A stretch of DNA of 43,107 nt from Pseudomonadales bacterium (GCA_028281605.1 JANQJO010000049.1:1-43107); one strand, 5' to 3'. Numbered from the stretch's first letter, positions 1 to 9,306 are shown. The notes: generated by a model from the sequence alone, not told the origin. Made by a program: numbers and translations.

Positions 1-697
1 CTGGATCAAGCTCCCACGGGTGTAAATAAAAAATAAAAGACTGGTTTTGTTTGCGATTAATACGATTAAACGCCCAACGACTGAACCAATACGGAAACAA
101 GCGAAAATACCCTCCTCCTGCAATCGGCAACCTGTACTTTCCTAACCTTAACGTACTGATTGGAAATTCAGTGATCATATGTCCCTGAGGCGTTTTCAAA
201 CGATGAGGAACCTCTTCTGCACCAGGAATACCATAACGATCATGCCTCACCGGGAAAATACTAGAATCGTAGATAAAACCCACTTCTGACAAAATATCCA
301 ATGCCCATAAAGACTGATTGGTAATGGAGTAACTGGCTGCACGATAACCTTGAATAGCAACACCACTGATATCTTCTAACAAATGTTTACTACGATGGGT
401 TTCCTCTTTAAACTGTGTTGGTGATTGTTTGTAGACCAATTGATGACTGTAGCCATGACTGGCCAACTCATGCCCTTGGCTTACAATCGACTTAACTAAG
501 TTCGGACAGCGTTCTGCAACCCAGCCCAGAACAAAAAAGGTCGCTCGAATATGTTGTTGCTCTAATAACTCAAGAATCCGATTTGTGTTACGCTCAACCC
601 GTAGAGGAAACTTATCCCACTCACTATAAGGTGCCCAAGGCGCTAACGCTGCAACTTGGAAATAATCTTCAACATCAATGGTTAAGGCATTATGCAT
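1..697 (-). CDS. Polysaccharide deacetylase, exosortase-A-associated type (3' end outside window)
   Basis: This is a NodB-fold polysaccharide deacetylase that runs off the left edge, so the C-terminus is missing. I read 232 residues from ATG at 697. The first catalytic motif is TIDVEDYF at residues 6-13, with the conserved aspartates. The metal-binding motif HGYSH is at 81-85, and the GYRAASYS arginine motif follows. The sequence near the edge, FYLHPWELDP, matches the end of the NodB domain in the DUF3473 subfamily that accompanies exosortase A (PEP-CTERM) loci; members are about 280 residues, so about 45 should be missing. The expected role is trimming acetyl groups from an exported polysaccharide. 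A purine-rich GAAGAA stretch about 7 bases upstream supports the start. It is divergent from the acyltransferase gene that follows. Subfamily assignment is from motif memory. Confidence 0.85.
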   Translation of the reverse strand, partial: MHNALTIDVEDYFQVAALAPWAPYSEWDKFPLRVERNTNRILELLEQQHIRATFFVLGWVAERCPNLVKSIVSQGHELASHGYSHQLVYKQSPTQFKEETHRSKHLLEDISGVAIQGYRAASYSITNQSLWALDILSEVGFIYDSSIFPVRHDRYGIPGAEEVPHRLKTPQGHMITEFPISTLRLGKYRLPIAGGGYFRLFPYWFSRWAFNRINRKQNQSFIFYLHPWELDP

Positions 698-810
698 ACG
701 ACGTTCTTCATTTTTACATAAAATGTATATAAACCACACTGACTCAATCCATAGGCAGAATAACCAGGATAGCCTTTAAAATCTACTGTAAAATAAGCGG
801 GAAACAGAAT

Positions 811-1941
811 TTGAAAATAAGCGATGAAAAAATAAACGAATCTTTTACGGTCAACGCCGCGGCTATTGACATTGAAGATACACAAAACTTAAAACAAGAA
901 TGGTTGAGTTTAGAAAGCAAAACGGAGCCTTCGTTTTTTCTTTCCTGGGCCTGGATCGGAGTTTGGCTAAAAACTTACCGCCCACAAGCTTTTATACTGC
1001 GTATCCACTTTGAAGACGAACTGATAGCTTTGGCCATTATAGTGAAGGCATCACAGAAGCGTCATCATTTTTTACACGCTCGATCTCTTCATTTTCATCA
1101 GACAGGTCATCCCATGCAAGATCAAATTTGGATTGAATATAATGGCTTATTAGCACAATCAACACACCATGAAAATGCTGTGTCAGCCTTGTTCAATTAT
1201 TTAACCACACAAGATCAAGATTGGGACGAACTGGTAATTGGTGCCATTACCGATGATGAAGCAGACTTATGGGCACATAAAAGCGGTCTATACAGACACA
1301 ACCTATGGACAGCTCCCAGTTACGGCATTGACTTGAAAGCTCTGAAAAGCTCTGGCCAGCCCTATCTTAACACTCTATCACGCAATACCCGCTATCAAAT
1401 TCGACGATCCCAACGCAAATATGAAGCAATAGGGCCTATTACCATCACACGGGCTACCAATACCAATGAGGCTTTAGAGTTTTTTGAGCAAGCAGGACCT
1501 TTGCACTTAAAACGCTGGGGCAATCAACTCGGTCAAAGCGGCTTTGCCAATGAGAACTTTATGGCTTTTCATTGCACCCTAATCCAAGAAACCTGGCCGA
1601 CAGATAATATTGACTTAATCAAATTGCAAGTGGACAATAAACCCATTGCTTTTTTTTATAATTTTATCTACAAAAAAAGAGTTTATTTTTATTTGTGCGC
1701 GTTGAAACAAGAGCAAGACTCTACCCTAAAACCTGGATTAATGGGTCATGCATTGTGTATACAACATTATCTAGGACAAGGTCTAGAGTACTACGACTTT
1801 ATGGGTGGAAACGATCGATATAAAGCCAGTTTAGGTAAAAAAGCACAGCAGTTATATCAAATGACTCTACAAAAAGATTTATACAAATTCAAAGTTGAGC
1901 GCTTTGGTCGGAAATTAAAGTGGAGCTTGCGCAAAAAATAA
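811..1941 (+). CDS. FemAB/CelD-like GNAT acyltransferase
   Basis: A 376-residue soluble protein of the Acetyltransf_6 (CelD/BcsL-like, FemAB-like) type. Recognisable features are the N-terminal FFLSWAWIGVWL segment near residue 42, the central basic NTRYQIRRSQRKYE motif near 190, the LHLKRWG segment near 232, and the C-terminal YYDFMGGNDRYKASLG motif near 330-345. Relatives are found in exopolysaccharide and PEP-CTERM loci and are thought to acylate or aminoacylate envelope polymers; the substrate is unknown here. The start is TTG at 811, because the in-frame stretch back to the stop at 730 contains no ATG or GTG; GGGAAA lies about 8 bases upstream. It is divergent from the deacetylase. It should not be called a true FemA peptidoglycan enzyme. 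Confidence 0.75.
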   Translation: MKISDEKINESFTVNAAAIDIEDTQNLKQEWLSLESKTEPSFFLSWAWIGVWLKTYRPQAFILRIHFEDELIALAIIVKASQKRHHFLHARSLHFHQTGHPMQDQIWIEYNGLLAQSTHHENAVSALFNYLTTQDQDWDELVIGAITDDEADLWAHKSGLYRHNLWTAPSYGIDLKALKSSGQPYLNTLSRNTRYQIRRSQRKYEAIGPITITRATNTNEALEFFEQAGPLHLKRWGNQLGQSGFANENFMAFHCTLIQETWPTDNIDLIKLQVDNKPIAFFYNFIYKKRVYFYLCALKQEQDSTLKPGLMGHALCIQHYLGQGLEYYDFMGGNDRYKASLGKKAQQLYQMTLQKDLYKFKVERFGRKLKWSLRKK

Positions 1942-2155
1942 ATCAGTCCCCTCCTTTGCCTAAACACCTTAAACTCCCTCAAACCAAGAGCCAATCCATC
2001 TCATTTTTATCTCTATACTCCGTGCACAATATAACCATCATAGCCACCTAACAGAATTACCAAAAAATACTTCCTGTATACATTAATTTTTATGTAATCT
2101 TCGCTTTATACAAAGTATAGCGGTTTACAGAATGATTAGATGGGTGTTAGGAGGT
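1942..2155. other. Intergenic stretch before the inverted-repeat elements
   Basis: Between the acyltransferase stop and tgpA there are 528 bases without a gene. The first 214 are AT-rich and show no open frame with a ribosome binding site. The rest is occupied by two inverted-repeat elements listed separately. Confidence 0.5.
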
Positions 2156-2242
2156 GTCCCAGAATAAAGTTTACAATGTGAGCGGATGCATGTCTGAGCG
2201 CAGCGAGTTCAGGAGCGAAGCTTGTAAACTTTATTCTGGGAC
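2156..2242. repeat. Long inverted repeat, family A copy 1 (shared core, unique arms)
   Basis: Two perfect 20-base arms (2156-2175 and 2223-2242) enclose a 47-base loop. The loop carries a 33-base core (2180-2212) that begins GAGCGGATGC and ends GCGAGTTCAG. The same core with only two differences sits in the loop of the element at 17404-17524, although the arms of the two elements are unrelated. A transcript would fold into a strong hairpin on either strand. It may terminate transcription, but no T-tract follows. Confidence 0.85.
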
Positions 2243-2291
2243 GAGGATGTAACTAATTCTGTGTAAACAGAAATCTGAGTGTTTAACATAC

Positions 2292-2466
2292 AACCTAAAT
2301 CCTGCAAGTGACTTTTTGTATGCAAGCCAATGCATGGAAAAATAAAGAAAAGACATAATTTGATCAAAGTTATTTCATGAGTTAAGTATTGCATAAAAAT
2401 ATAAATTTTATATATATTTCAATATCTTGCTGAAAATTTTTAAAAATTACTTGCAGGATTTAGGTT
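2292..2466. repeat. 175-bp element bounded by 18-bp perfect inverted repeats (MITE-like)
   Basis: The ends are exact inverted repeats of 18 bases: AACCTAAATCCTGCAAGT at 2292-2309 and its complement at 2449-2466. The interior is AT-rich with no coding capacity. Size and ends fit a non-autonomous miniature element. I see no clear target-site duplication. It ends three bases past the tgpA stop codon, so it may also shape that transcript's end. No partner transposase is visible in the window. Confidence 0.6.
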
Positions 2467-2469
2467 TTA

Positions 2470-4476
2470 TTAGAACAACTTTAACCTTTGTTTAATTTCC
2501 TGTATAGCTTTTTGAGAGCTTAGAGTACGAAGGTTTTTAGGTAGATATTGTTGTTCAATGTACAGTTTAGTGATGACTTCTATGTGGGAACGATATTGTG
2601 GCAGTTGATTGATTGCAGAAACCTGAAATTGAAGAGGTGTTTCTCCTGTGTTTCTGTGTACGCCAAGCTTTTGTAAACGAGTATAAAAACTTCGATAAAG
2701 TTTATCCATTTCTGTAAGGTTTACACTGGGCTTTATCCTAAATAAAATAAAAGTGACAGCTAATAAAATTAATCCGAGTAGAGCCATCATAAGTACGGCC
2801 ATACGCTCTGGGGTTATGGCACTGAAATACTTTTCTAAAAAATCTCTTTGATATTGACCGTCGTATCCGACAACATGTCGATCCCAAGAGTAATTTATAT
2901 AATCAGCCGAATGGCGAATAATATTGATAAAAGTATTATTTCTAAAACGTAATGGAGAGAAAGGCTGATTGGCTAAAAAGGAACCTTCTTGCCTAAGAAT
3001 GCCTTCAACGCTGTCTAAAATTCTCTCTGGTGCTACAGAAGCTGTTGGATCTACTCTGATCCAACCTCGTTCTGGCAGCCATACCTCTGCCCAGGCATGT
3101 GCTTCAAATTGATGAACTAAAATATATTGACCAATTTGATTGATTTCACCGCCTAAATAGCCTCCAACAACACGTGCTGGAATGCCAGCAGCACGCATAA
3201 GATATACAAATGCTCCAGCGTAGTGAGCGCAATACCCTTTTTTGGTGTCGAATAAAAATCTATCAACAATATTACTATTTAACTTAGGAGGTTTTAAAGT
3301 GTAGGAAAATGTATCTTGGTTAATCCAATTTAAAACTCTATTTATGAATATTTCGGCGTCACCATCTGATTCCTCAAACCATTGTTTAGCTAAGGCCGTT
3401 GCTCGTTCATTTTCTGTGTAAGGCAGTTGTAAATCTTTGAATCTTTGCCATTCACTTAACTCCGTTTGTACGGTATGGTTTAAGAAAGAGGTGACTTTGT
3501 ATTGTAAAGGTTCATCTATGGGCTCGTGGTAGACTAAACGAAAATCCTCTGTCATGCTAATACCAGAAAATGGGACAACCGGTATGTCTAACGCTACTAA
3601 ATATCTTTGATGTGTTGGTTCAATTAATACTTTATATTCATAAGAGTGATCAATATAATTGATGTCCATTTTTTTTTGTTTTATATATGGGTAACTGTTG
3701 ATGGAACTTGCTGCAGTTTTACTGGCAGACCAGATTTTCCCATCAAAGTGTGAAAAGACTAGAGCTCGCCAATATAAATCTTTGTGCTGAGGAGGGTCAC
3801 CTTTAAATTCAGCTCTAAACGCCAAAGCGCTGCTTTGACCCAATTTGGCAATATCTGTTGGACTCATCGCATTGCGTAGGCCTGTATTAGTGCCGTTGCC
3901 AGAGACTTCTAAAGCCCAAATAGGTGGCATTCTTGGGAAAAATATGAATAAAGCCAACATAATTGGACAGGCCTGTAAGAATAAAACGCATGCTAGTTTT
4001 AAGTTTGGCCAAGGTTTACCATGCGGTAGTGTTTGATTTAAGGCAATTAAAGTGGCCGTTATGATTAATGATACGAATGCTAGGTAAGCGGATTCCAGCA
4101 TCGATTTATTAAATAAAAAAGCAACAGAAACAACAAAGTAAGCCAGTAAAACTTGTAGATAAACATCTCTTTTAGTTTTCATCTCTAACAATTTAAGAGA
4201 AAAACTCATAATAAGTAAGGCTACACCCGCTTCAGCACCCAATTGTGTATTATATTGAACTAAGATTGCTGTGCCGCCTCCAATGACGAGTATAGCTCGA
4301 ATGATTTTCCCAGGAAAATGCCAATGACTTTGAAAGACCATGATGCGCCAAACCACACAAACCAGTGAAGTGAATATGAGCCAAACAGACAAATAGGACA
4401 AATGTGGAGTGATCACAGCGATATGTGAGGCCAATATCCAGATCAGACTGTTACGTGGTATCCTAGCTACTTGCAT
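2470..4476 (-). CDS. tgpA: Transglutaminase-like membrane protein TgpA
   Basis: A 668-residue protein with the TgpA layout: about six N-terminal membrane segments (residues 10-185, DUF3488-like), a long periplasmic region, a transglutaminase core, a further membrane segment at about 558-580 and a C-terminal cytosolic DUF4129-like tail. The papain-like triad is visible: Cys416 in KGYCAHYA, His460 in EAHAWAEVW and Asp476 in RVDPTAS. The family is known from Pseudomonas as an essential or envelope-associated protein whose substrate is uncertain. The upstream DUF58 gene is 10 bases away on the same strand, the usual partner in a MoxR-DUF58-TgpA operon. No MoxR ATPase gene lies next to them here. 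Confidence 0.92.
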   Translation of the reverse strand: MQVARIPRNSLIWILASHIAVITPHLSYLSVWLIFTSLVCVVWRIMVFQSHWHFPGKIIRAILVIGGGTAILVQYNTQLGAEAGVALLIMSFSLKLLEMKTKRDVYLQVLLAYFVVSVAFLFNKSMLESAYLAFVSLIITATLIALNQTLPHGKPWPNLKLACVLFLQACPIMLALFIFFPRMPPIWALEVSGNGTNTGLRNAMSPTDIAKLGQSSALAFRAEFKGDPPQHKDLYWRALVFSHFDGKIWSASKTAASSINSYPYIKQKKMDINYIDHSYEYKVLIEPTHQRYLVALDIPVVPFSGISMTEDFRLVYHEPIDEPLQYKVTSFLNHTVQTELSEWQRFKDLQLPYTENERATALAKQWFEESDGDAEIFINRVLNWINQDTFSYTLKPPKLNSNIVDRFLFDTKKGYCAHYAGAFVYLMRAAGIPARVVGGYLGGEINQIGQYILVHQFEAHAWAEVWLPERGWIRVDPTASVAPERILDSVEGILRQEGSFLANQPFSPLRFRNNTFINIIRHSADYINYSWDRHVVGYDGQYQRDFLEKYFSAITPERMAVLMMALLGLILLAVTFILFRIKPSVNLTEMDKLYRSFYTRLQKLGVHRNTGETPLQFQVSAINQLPQYRSHIEVITKLYIEQQYLPKNLRTLSSQKAIQEIKQRLKLF

Positions 4477-4486
4477 GTGGCTGTAC

Positions 4487-5467
4487 TTAATATTGAGCCA
4501 ATGCTGATAAACATTGATGTTTGTGTCGGCTCCCTCTATTGGGTGTTATTTTGTCGTTAGGCAGTTGCAAGCCAAACATGCAATCTTGCTCAGATAATTT
4601 TAAGATCCAGTGACATAAATAAGACAAGCGTGTCTCCGCATTTAAAGGCGCAAAATTTTGCCATGTCAATGTATAAATCGCTTGAGTTGAGCTGACAAAG
4701 GTTTTACTGTAGAGTTCGTCATTGCGAGCCAAAATTTTCCAATGAACATGTTTCAGTGAGTCTCCGGGTAAATAAGGCTTTAATCCTGAAAAATCATCGG
4801 CCCCTTCTTCCCGAGAAAAATTAATACCAGATTGTCCGGTTACACCTTTTTGTAAAAAATTATTGGTAATAGGTTTAGGGTAAATTAAGCATTGCATATC
4901 TAAATCCAACCATGTCCATGCTTGAATCAAACCTAAGGGAAAGGTGGTGAAGATTTGGAATCGTCCTGGTCGATACCAGCCTCTTTTGTATGTGGGCAAA
5001 AGTAGAGTGATCGTAGCTTCTTGATCTTCAATTAAGTCGCATCGCTCTGTGACATTGTGACCCCAACAAAGAATAATGGCTTGGTAAGTTCGTGTACCAC
5101 TGCGACTCATATTGATGCTAAAGGCAGCTTTTTCACCAGCAAAACACGCTTGTGTTCTTGAGGCCTCTATGGTTAATCCTGATAGGTTGCGAAAAGTATG
5201 CAAAATTGAAATGATGAAAACACCTGACAGCAAAAAAGTAAAACCCATAATCAAGCTGTTGGAGTAATTGACGCTACCAAAAAACATAGCTATTAGCATA
5301 AAAATAAAAAGAAACCCTTCTTTGGTTGGAAAAATAAAGATTTTATGCTGGTCCAGTGTGATTTTTGGTGTTGTTTTGACTCTTTTGTTGAGCCACTGCT
5401 GTGTTTTATTTTGTATAACTGTTTGAAAACTAATAAAAATGTTTGTGAAAAACTTAATTGAATTCAT
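4487..5467 (-). CDS. DUF58 domain protein, TgpA partner
   Basis: A 326-residue protein with two N-terminal membrane segments (about residues 50-92), a periplasmic or beta-rich middle region, and the DUF58 signature at 227-256, including LKPYLPGDSLKHVHWKILAR followed by NDELYSKTF. DUF58 proteins sit in MoxR-associated operons and resemble von Willebrand A domains near the C-terminus. The gene is directly upstream of tgpA and probably cotranscribed. The region upstream (5468-5641) has no MoxR gene, so the ATPase is either elsewhere on the chromosome or absent. Its precise biochemical job is not known. Confidence 0.88.
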   Translation of the reverse strand: MNSIKFFTNIFISFQTVIQNKTQQWLNKRVKTTPKITLDQHKIFIFPTKEGFLFIFMLIAMFFGSVNYSNSLIMGFTFLLSGVFIISILHTFRNLSGLTIEASRTQACFAGEKAAFSINMSRSGTRTYQAIILCWGHNVTERCDLIEDQEATITLLLPTYKRGWYRPGRFQIFTTFPLGLIQAWTWLDLDMQCLIYPKPITNNFLQKGVTGQSGINFSREEGADDFSGLKPYLPGDSLKHVHWKILARNDELYSKTFVSSTQAIYTLTWQNFAPLNAETRLSYLCHWILKLSEQDCMFGLQLPNDKITPNRGSRHKHQCLSALAQY

Positions 5468-5641
5468 TTATTGTCTCGATGTGACACTTTGTGGTTTGGG
5501 TGTTTAAAAAAATTCTTTCATTAACAAATTTAGCCGATGGCTTTGATGCTTGTCTATTGAGCAGGAGGGAATAAAAAAGTTATATGTGCCCGCATGTACG
5601 GTATGCATATTGGATGTAACTCTGAAAAGCCTTTGACTTCA

Positions 5642-7699
5642 TCAGTGGGTTTCTTTGAGATTAATGTCAAAATACTTTGCGCCAACAAACATTAATCGTA
5701 CCAATCCTATTATCATGAGCAAAAAGAGGATATGACCACTAGTACTGCCCCCTAGAACTTGATTGACAACGTCGTTGGTTTGATTGCTATCTACATTGCT
5801 GCTGGTAACGCTGCTTTCTACCCTCATAACAGAAGGTTGGGTCTGTATTGTTGTCGACGTTTGAATGGCTGGATAAGTTAGAACTTGTATGTTAACTGAA
5901 GCACTTTCTGAGCTGCTAATACTATTTAGAATGCAAGTGCCTTCGGTATCGCATGAACCTTGAGAAGATTGAATGGATTGAATTTCAGCTGCTGCTGGAA
6001 TTTTATTATGTAAATGTACGTTGGTTGCAGCAGCAGAGCCTAAATTGGTGACTTTGATTGTATAAGAAGTCACGAAACCCAATATTTTTGAAAAAGATTG
6101 AGCATCGATTTGTTGGATGTTGCTAGGTGGGTTAAATTTAATGTTGGCCACTGGGTTGACAACGCTAATGGATAAATCTATAGCTTGAGCATTGTCAATA
6201 TTCTCGTCTGGGTTGGGCTCAATAATTGGAAGGGGTGGAGTGACATCCTCTACTACAGGCATCACACTCTCAAGGGCTGCTCTGGCATCTACCAAACCTG
6301 CCCCGCATCCTGTACAAGGGCTGGAAAATGGTCGTACTGTTTCTATGATTGTATTTTCGACATCTGCAACGGATAGCTGTGTATTGGCACCAAACATCAT
6401 AGCGGCTACTCCAACAACATGGGGAACAGCCATAGAGGTGCCGACATAACCTGAATAGGTATCGCCTATTCGATTTCGTGCGCCTTCATCAACTGTAGAA
6501 ATGACCCCAGCATCGGCAGGATTAGCATTCATACCATTACCTCCAGGCGCTGCTACATCAACGTTACTGCCCGTATTGGAGTACGGCGCCTTGCTTCCTG
6601 TTTCACCGATAGCACTAACAGTCAGTGTATTTGGACAATTGCCAGGGTTTAGGTTCTCAGCAGGACTGTTGCTGTTACCAGCAGCGGCTACAACTAAGAC
6701 TCCGATATCACGTGCATCACTGATGACCTCATTGATGGCCGCATTACACGGCCCTGGTGTACCCAAGCTTAAATTAATGATTTTGGCAGGATTCGGATTG
6801 GGATCGACGTTTTCAACAGGTAGGCCTGCAGCCCAGGCTATTGCATCGATAATATCTGATAAAGAACCACCACAGCGACCCAAAACCCGAACGGGTAGGA
6901 TTTTGGCATTGGGGGCAACACCTGCGATGCCAATACCGTTGTTAGTAACAGCTGCTATAGTTCCTGCTACGTGTGAGCCATGCCAACTGCTGGGGGCAGC
7001 AGGAATGCCGTTGCCACATTGATTGGCTGTGATAAAATCACCTGGATCGGTGGGGTCATCGTCGCGACCGTTACCGTCGATACTGGTTTGTGTGCTTGAA
7101 ATAAAGTCATAGCCTGGCAGTATGTTGTCTGATAAATCTTCATGATTGATAATCCCTGTATCGAGAACAGCTACAGTTATATCGTCTAATCTACCTGGAT
7201 TATTAAAGCCATTGGGGTAAGCTAGGTCCCAAGCTAAGTCTGCTCTGATGCTAGAAATAGGATTGAAATAATGCCATTGTTCTTCGTACAGCTCATCGTT
7301 GGGTGCAAGCTGGGGTTGATAGAGCCTGTCAGCTTCTAAATATTCAATTTCACTTGACTGTGCCAGCCTATTCATAATCCCACGCATATTCAGTGTCTCA
7401 TAAACATTATGCTTACCTACTGTGACTAATTGTGCTCCGGTGCTGAGCCAGCGTTCATGCTCGATTGGAACCTCCATAGCTTTGCTGGTTTTTGCTAACA
7501 TATCTGAAGAAATGGATTGAAGGGTGACTTTGTTTTTATAGGTACTTTTATATTTAATAATGAGTTTTTTAGCTACTAAATCTGATAATGATTCTCGGGT
7601 TGGGTCATAAAGGGCATAAGAGTATGAGCTGACTAGAGTAGCGCATAAGGCTATGGCTGAAAAAAAAGATAAAGGCCATAGCCAATTTGGTTTGCTCAT
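5642..7699 (-). CDS. Secreted S8 subtilisin-like protease with DUF11-like region and C-terminal membrane segment
   Basis: Numbered from ATG 7699 (685 residues), the protein has a signal peptide ending near SSYSYA at residue 29, a propeptide-like region (about 35-125) and a subtilase domain with Asp180 (AVLDTG), His240 (WHGSHVAGT), oxyanion Asn342 (AAGNSNS) and Ser422 (GTSMAVPH). A DUF11-like domain (about 505-615) follows, then a Ser/Asn-rich stretch and a hydrophobic segment after GGSTSG at about 650-673 with a short polar tail. I prefer 7699 over the in-frame ATG at 7726 because AAGGAG lies 10 bases before it and the signal peptide then begins normally. The C-terminal segment looks like an anchor or sorting tail but is not a PEP-CTERM. 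It probably cleaves extracellular proteins. Confidence 0.9.
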   Translation of the reverse strand: MSKPNWLWPLSFFSAIALCATLVSSYSYALYDPTRESLSDLVAKKLIIKYKSTYKNKVTLQSISSDMLAKTSKAMEVPIEHERWLSTGAQLVTVGKHNVYETLNMRGIMNRLAQSSEIEYLEADRLYQPQLAPNDELYEEQWHYFNPISSIRADLAWDLAYPNGFNNPGRLDDITVAVLDTGIINHEDLSDNILPGYDFISSTQTSIDGNGRDDDPTDPGDFITANQCGNGIPAAPSSWHGSHVAGTIAAVTNNGIGIAGVAPNAKILPVRVLGRCGGSLSDIIDAIAWAAGLPVENVDPNPNPAKIINLSLGTPGPCNAAINEVISDARDIGVLVVAAAGNSNSPAENLNPGNCPNTLTVSAIGETGSKAPYSNTGSNVDVAAPGGNGMNANPADAGVISTVDEGARNRIGDTYSGYVGTSMAVPHVVGVAAMMFGANTQLSVADVENTIIETVRPFSSPCTGCGAGLVDARAALESVMPVVEDVTPPLPIIEPNPDENIDNAQAIDLSISVVNPVANIKFNPPSNIQQIDAQSFSKILGFVTSYTIKVTNLGSAAATNVHLHNKIPAAAEIQSIQSSQGSCDTEGTCILNSISSSESASVNIQVLTYPAIQTSTTIQTQPSVMRVESSVTSSNVDSNQTNDVVNQVLGGSTSGHILFLLMIIGLVRLMFVGAKYFDINLKETH

Positions 7700-8175
7700 G
7701 CTAAAGCGTCTCCTTAAATGCATCATTGGAAAAGCTGTAAGTTTTTAGTATTTTTTGTGTAGATCTTAATGTTTTTATTATTAGTCTTATCGGTAGCTCG
7801 AAACATTGGTTAAGAAGCCTCTTTAATATTAGCCAATATTTATAATTTATATCGAGCTTTTATGACCCGTTTTGATTAATTGCTTTTCTTTTACGAAGTC
7901 CGCCCATAAGGCATTACTTACTTTATTTAAAGTAGCACTATGTTCTTTTTTTCTCAGTTTAATGCAATGGATAAATGTGTTAAATTACATGACTGGACTT
8001 TTATTTATAGTTTACAAAGTGCTTATAAAGGAGCATAAAAACATCAATTCAGCAAACATTAGCTGGTGTCAACCTGTTAAGGTTCTTACTTGAACTCGAT
8101 CAAAGTCTTCTTTGGGGTTTCCGAGACCAATTCTACTCTACCCTCAAGAATACAAAATTTCTATGGTGCCTTAGT
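7700..8175. other. 476-base intergenic region between divergent protease and cca
   Basis: AT-rich spacer between divergent genes, so it should hold promoters for both. I see no convincing sigma70 pair or binding site. A 7-base inverted pair AGCTCGA (7795-7801) and TCGAGCT (around 7851) flanks an AT-rich middle. An open frame from 7872 starts only at TTG, has no ribosome binding site and is not called. Confidence 0.4.
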
Positions 8176-9306
8176 GTGAAAGTCTTTTTGGTAGGCGGGG
8201 CTGTCAGAGATAAATTAATGGGGTTGCCTGTCCAAGATTGTGACTGGGTGGTGGTGGGTTCTACTCCTGATTGTTTATTAAAGCAAGGCTATAAGCCTGT
8301 GGGGCATGGTTTTCCTGTTTTTTTACATCCCAAAACACATGAAGAATACGCGTTAGCGCGAACTGAGAGAAAAGTAGGGCATGGTTATCAAGGATTTGAG
8401 ACGTGTTACGATTCTACAGTGACACTTGAACAGGACCTGAAGCGTCGAGATTTGACGATCAATGCCATGGCAATGACTGAGCAAGGTCGTTTGATTGATC
8501 CTTGGGGGGGGCTTAAAGATTTGCGGTCAAAAACCTTACGTCATGTTTCTGAAGCCTTTATTGAAGACCCTTTGCGAGTGTTACGTGTGGCGCGATTTTA
8601 CGGTCGATTTTACACACTTGGGTTTAAGATTGAATCTCAGACGCAAGCTTTGATGAAAACGCTAGCTGAAAGTGGAGAGCTGGATTATTTGACCCCTGAG
8701 CGGGTGTGGGCTGAGCTTGAAAAGGCTTTAAACAGTACTCATCCAGAGATTTTTATTGAAACTTTGTATGAAACTAAAGCTTTAGCTGCAGTATTCCCAC
8801 AAGTGTCGATGTTATTAGAGAGTGTTCAGGATTCCAGTACAAGCTTGCCTTTGAGAGCCTTGGCGCTTGCAGGTCAGCAGGAGCTTGCTAGTACTCCAGT
8901 AAAGCTGGCTTGTCTTTTACATAGTTTGAATTCTGAGGTGATCAACGTGATTAAGCTTCCATTGCCGACCCGTTTTTTGGGGTTGGCTAAAATGGTCTCT
9001 CAATATTATCAGATAGCCTTAAATGTCCGAACTTTATCTGCTCAAGATTGCCTGCAATTGTTAGATAGTTTGGATGCATTTAGACAAGCAAACAGATTTG
9101 AACAGTTTTTAAAGGTAATCACTATTTTAGAGCAAATTTATTGCATTGATATAGCATCATCTCAATTTCTAGAGCAGGCATTTTTGCAATGTAAGGCTAT
9201 TATTGCTCAACCCTTTATTGCACAAGGTCTTCAAGGCAAGGCTGTGGGTAAGGCCATAAGACTTGCGCGTATAGCGTGTATTGAGCAGCTCAAACTCAAT
9301 CAATAA
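8176..9306 (+). CDS. cca: CCA-adding tRNA nucleotidyltransferase
   Basis: This enzyme adds or repairs the 3' CCA end of tRNA. It starts with GTG at 8176 and gives MKVFLVGGAVRDKLMG, with the GGAVRD nucleotide-binding motif at 7-12 and the metal-binding DxD pair Asp21/Asp23 in QDCDWVVVG. RRDLTINAMA and the EDPLRVLRVARF motif follow, as in bacterial class II enzymes. At 376 residues it is shorter than the 412-residue E. coli protein. The region that normally holds the HD phosphohydrolase domain reads LACLLHSLN, without the His-Asp doublet, so the extra phosphatase/phosphodiesterase activities are probably absent. The 3' end overlaps the convergent secretin-like gene by 11 bases. Confidence 0.95.
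   Translation: MKVFLVGGAVRDKLMGLPVQDCDWVVVGSTPDCLLKQGYKPVGHGFPVFLHPKTHEEYALARTERKVGHGYQGFETCYDSTVTLEQDLKRRDLTINAMAMTEQGRLIDPWGGLKDLRSKTLRHVSEAFIEDPLRVLRVARFYGRFYTLGFKIESQTQALMKTLAESGELDYLTPERVWAELEKALNSTHPEIFIETLYETKALAAVFPQVSMLLESVQDSSTSLPLRALALAGQQELASTPVKLACLLHSLNSEVINVIKLPLPTRFLGLAKMVSQYYQIALNVRTLSAQDCLQLLDSLDAFRQANRFEQFLKVITILEQIYCIDIASSQFLEQAFLQCKAIIAQPFIAQGLQGKAVGKAIRLARIACIEQLKLNQ

Noticed and set aside
6192..7022. Open frames on the plus strand opposite the subtilase
   Set aside because: The minus-strand frame encodes a complete subtilase with all catalytic residues, so these are antisense shadows.
7872..8093. 73-codon frame between the subtilase and cca
   Set aside because: It starts only at TTG, has no ribosome binding site and resembles no protein.
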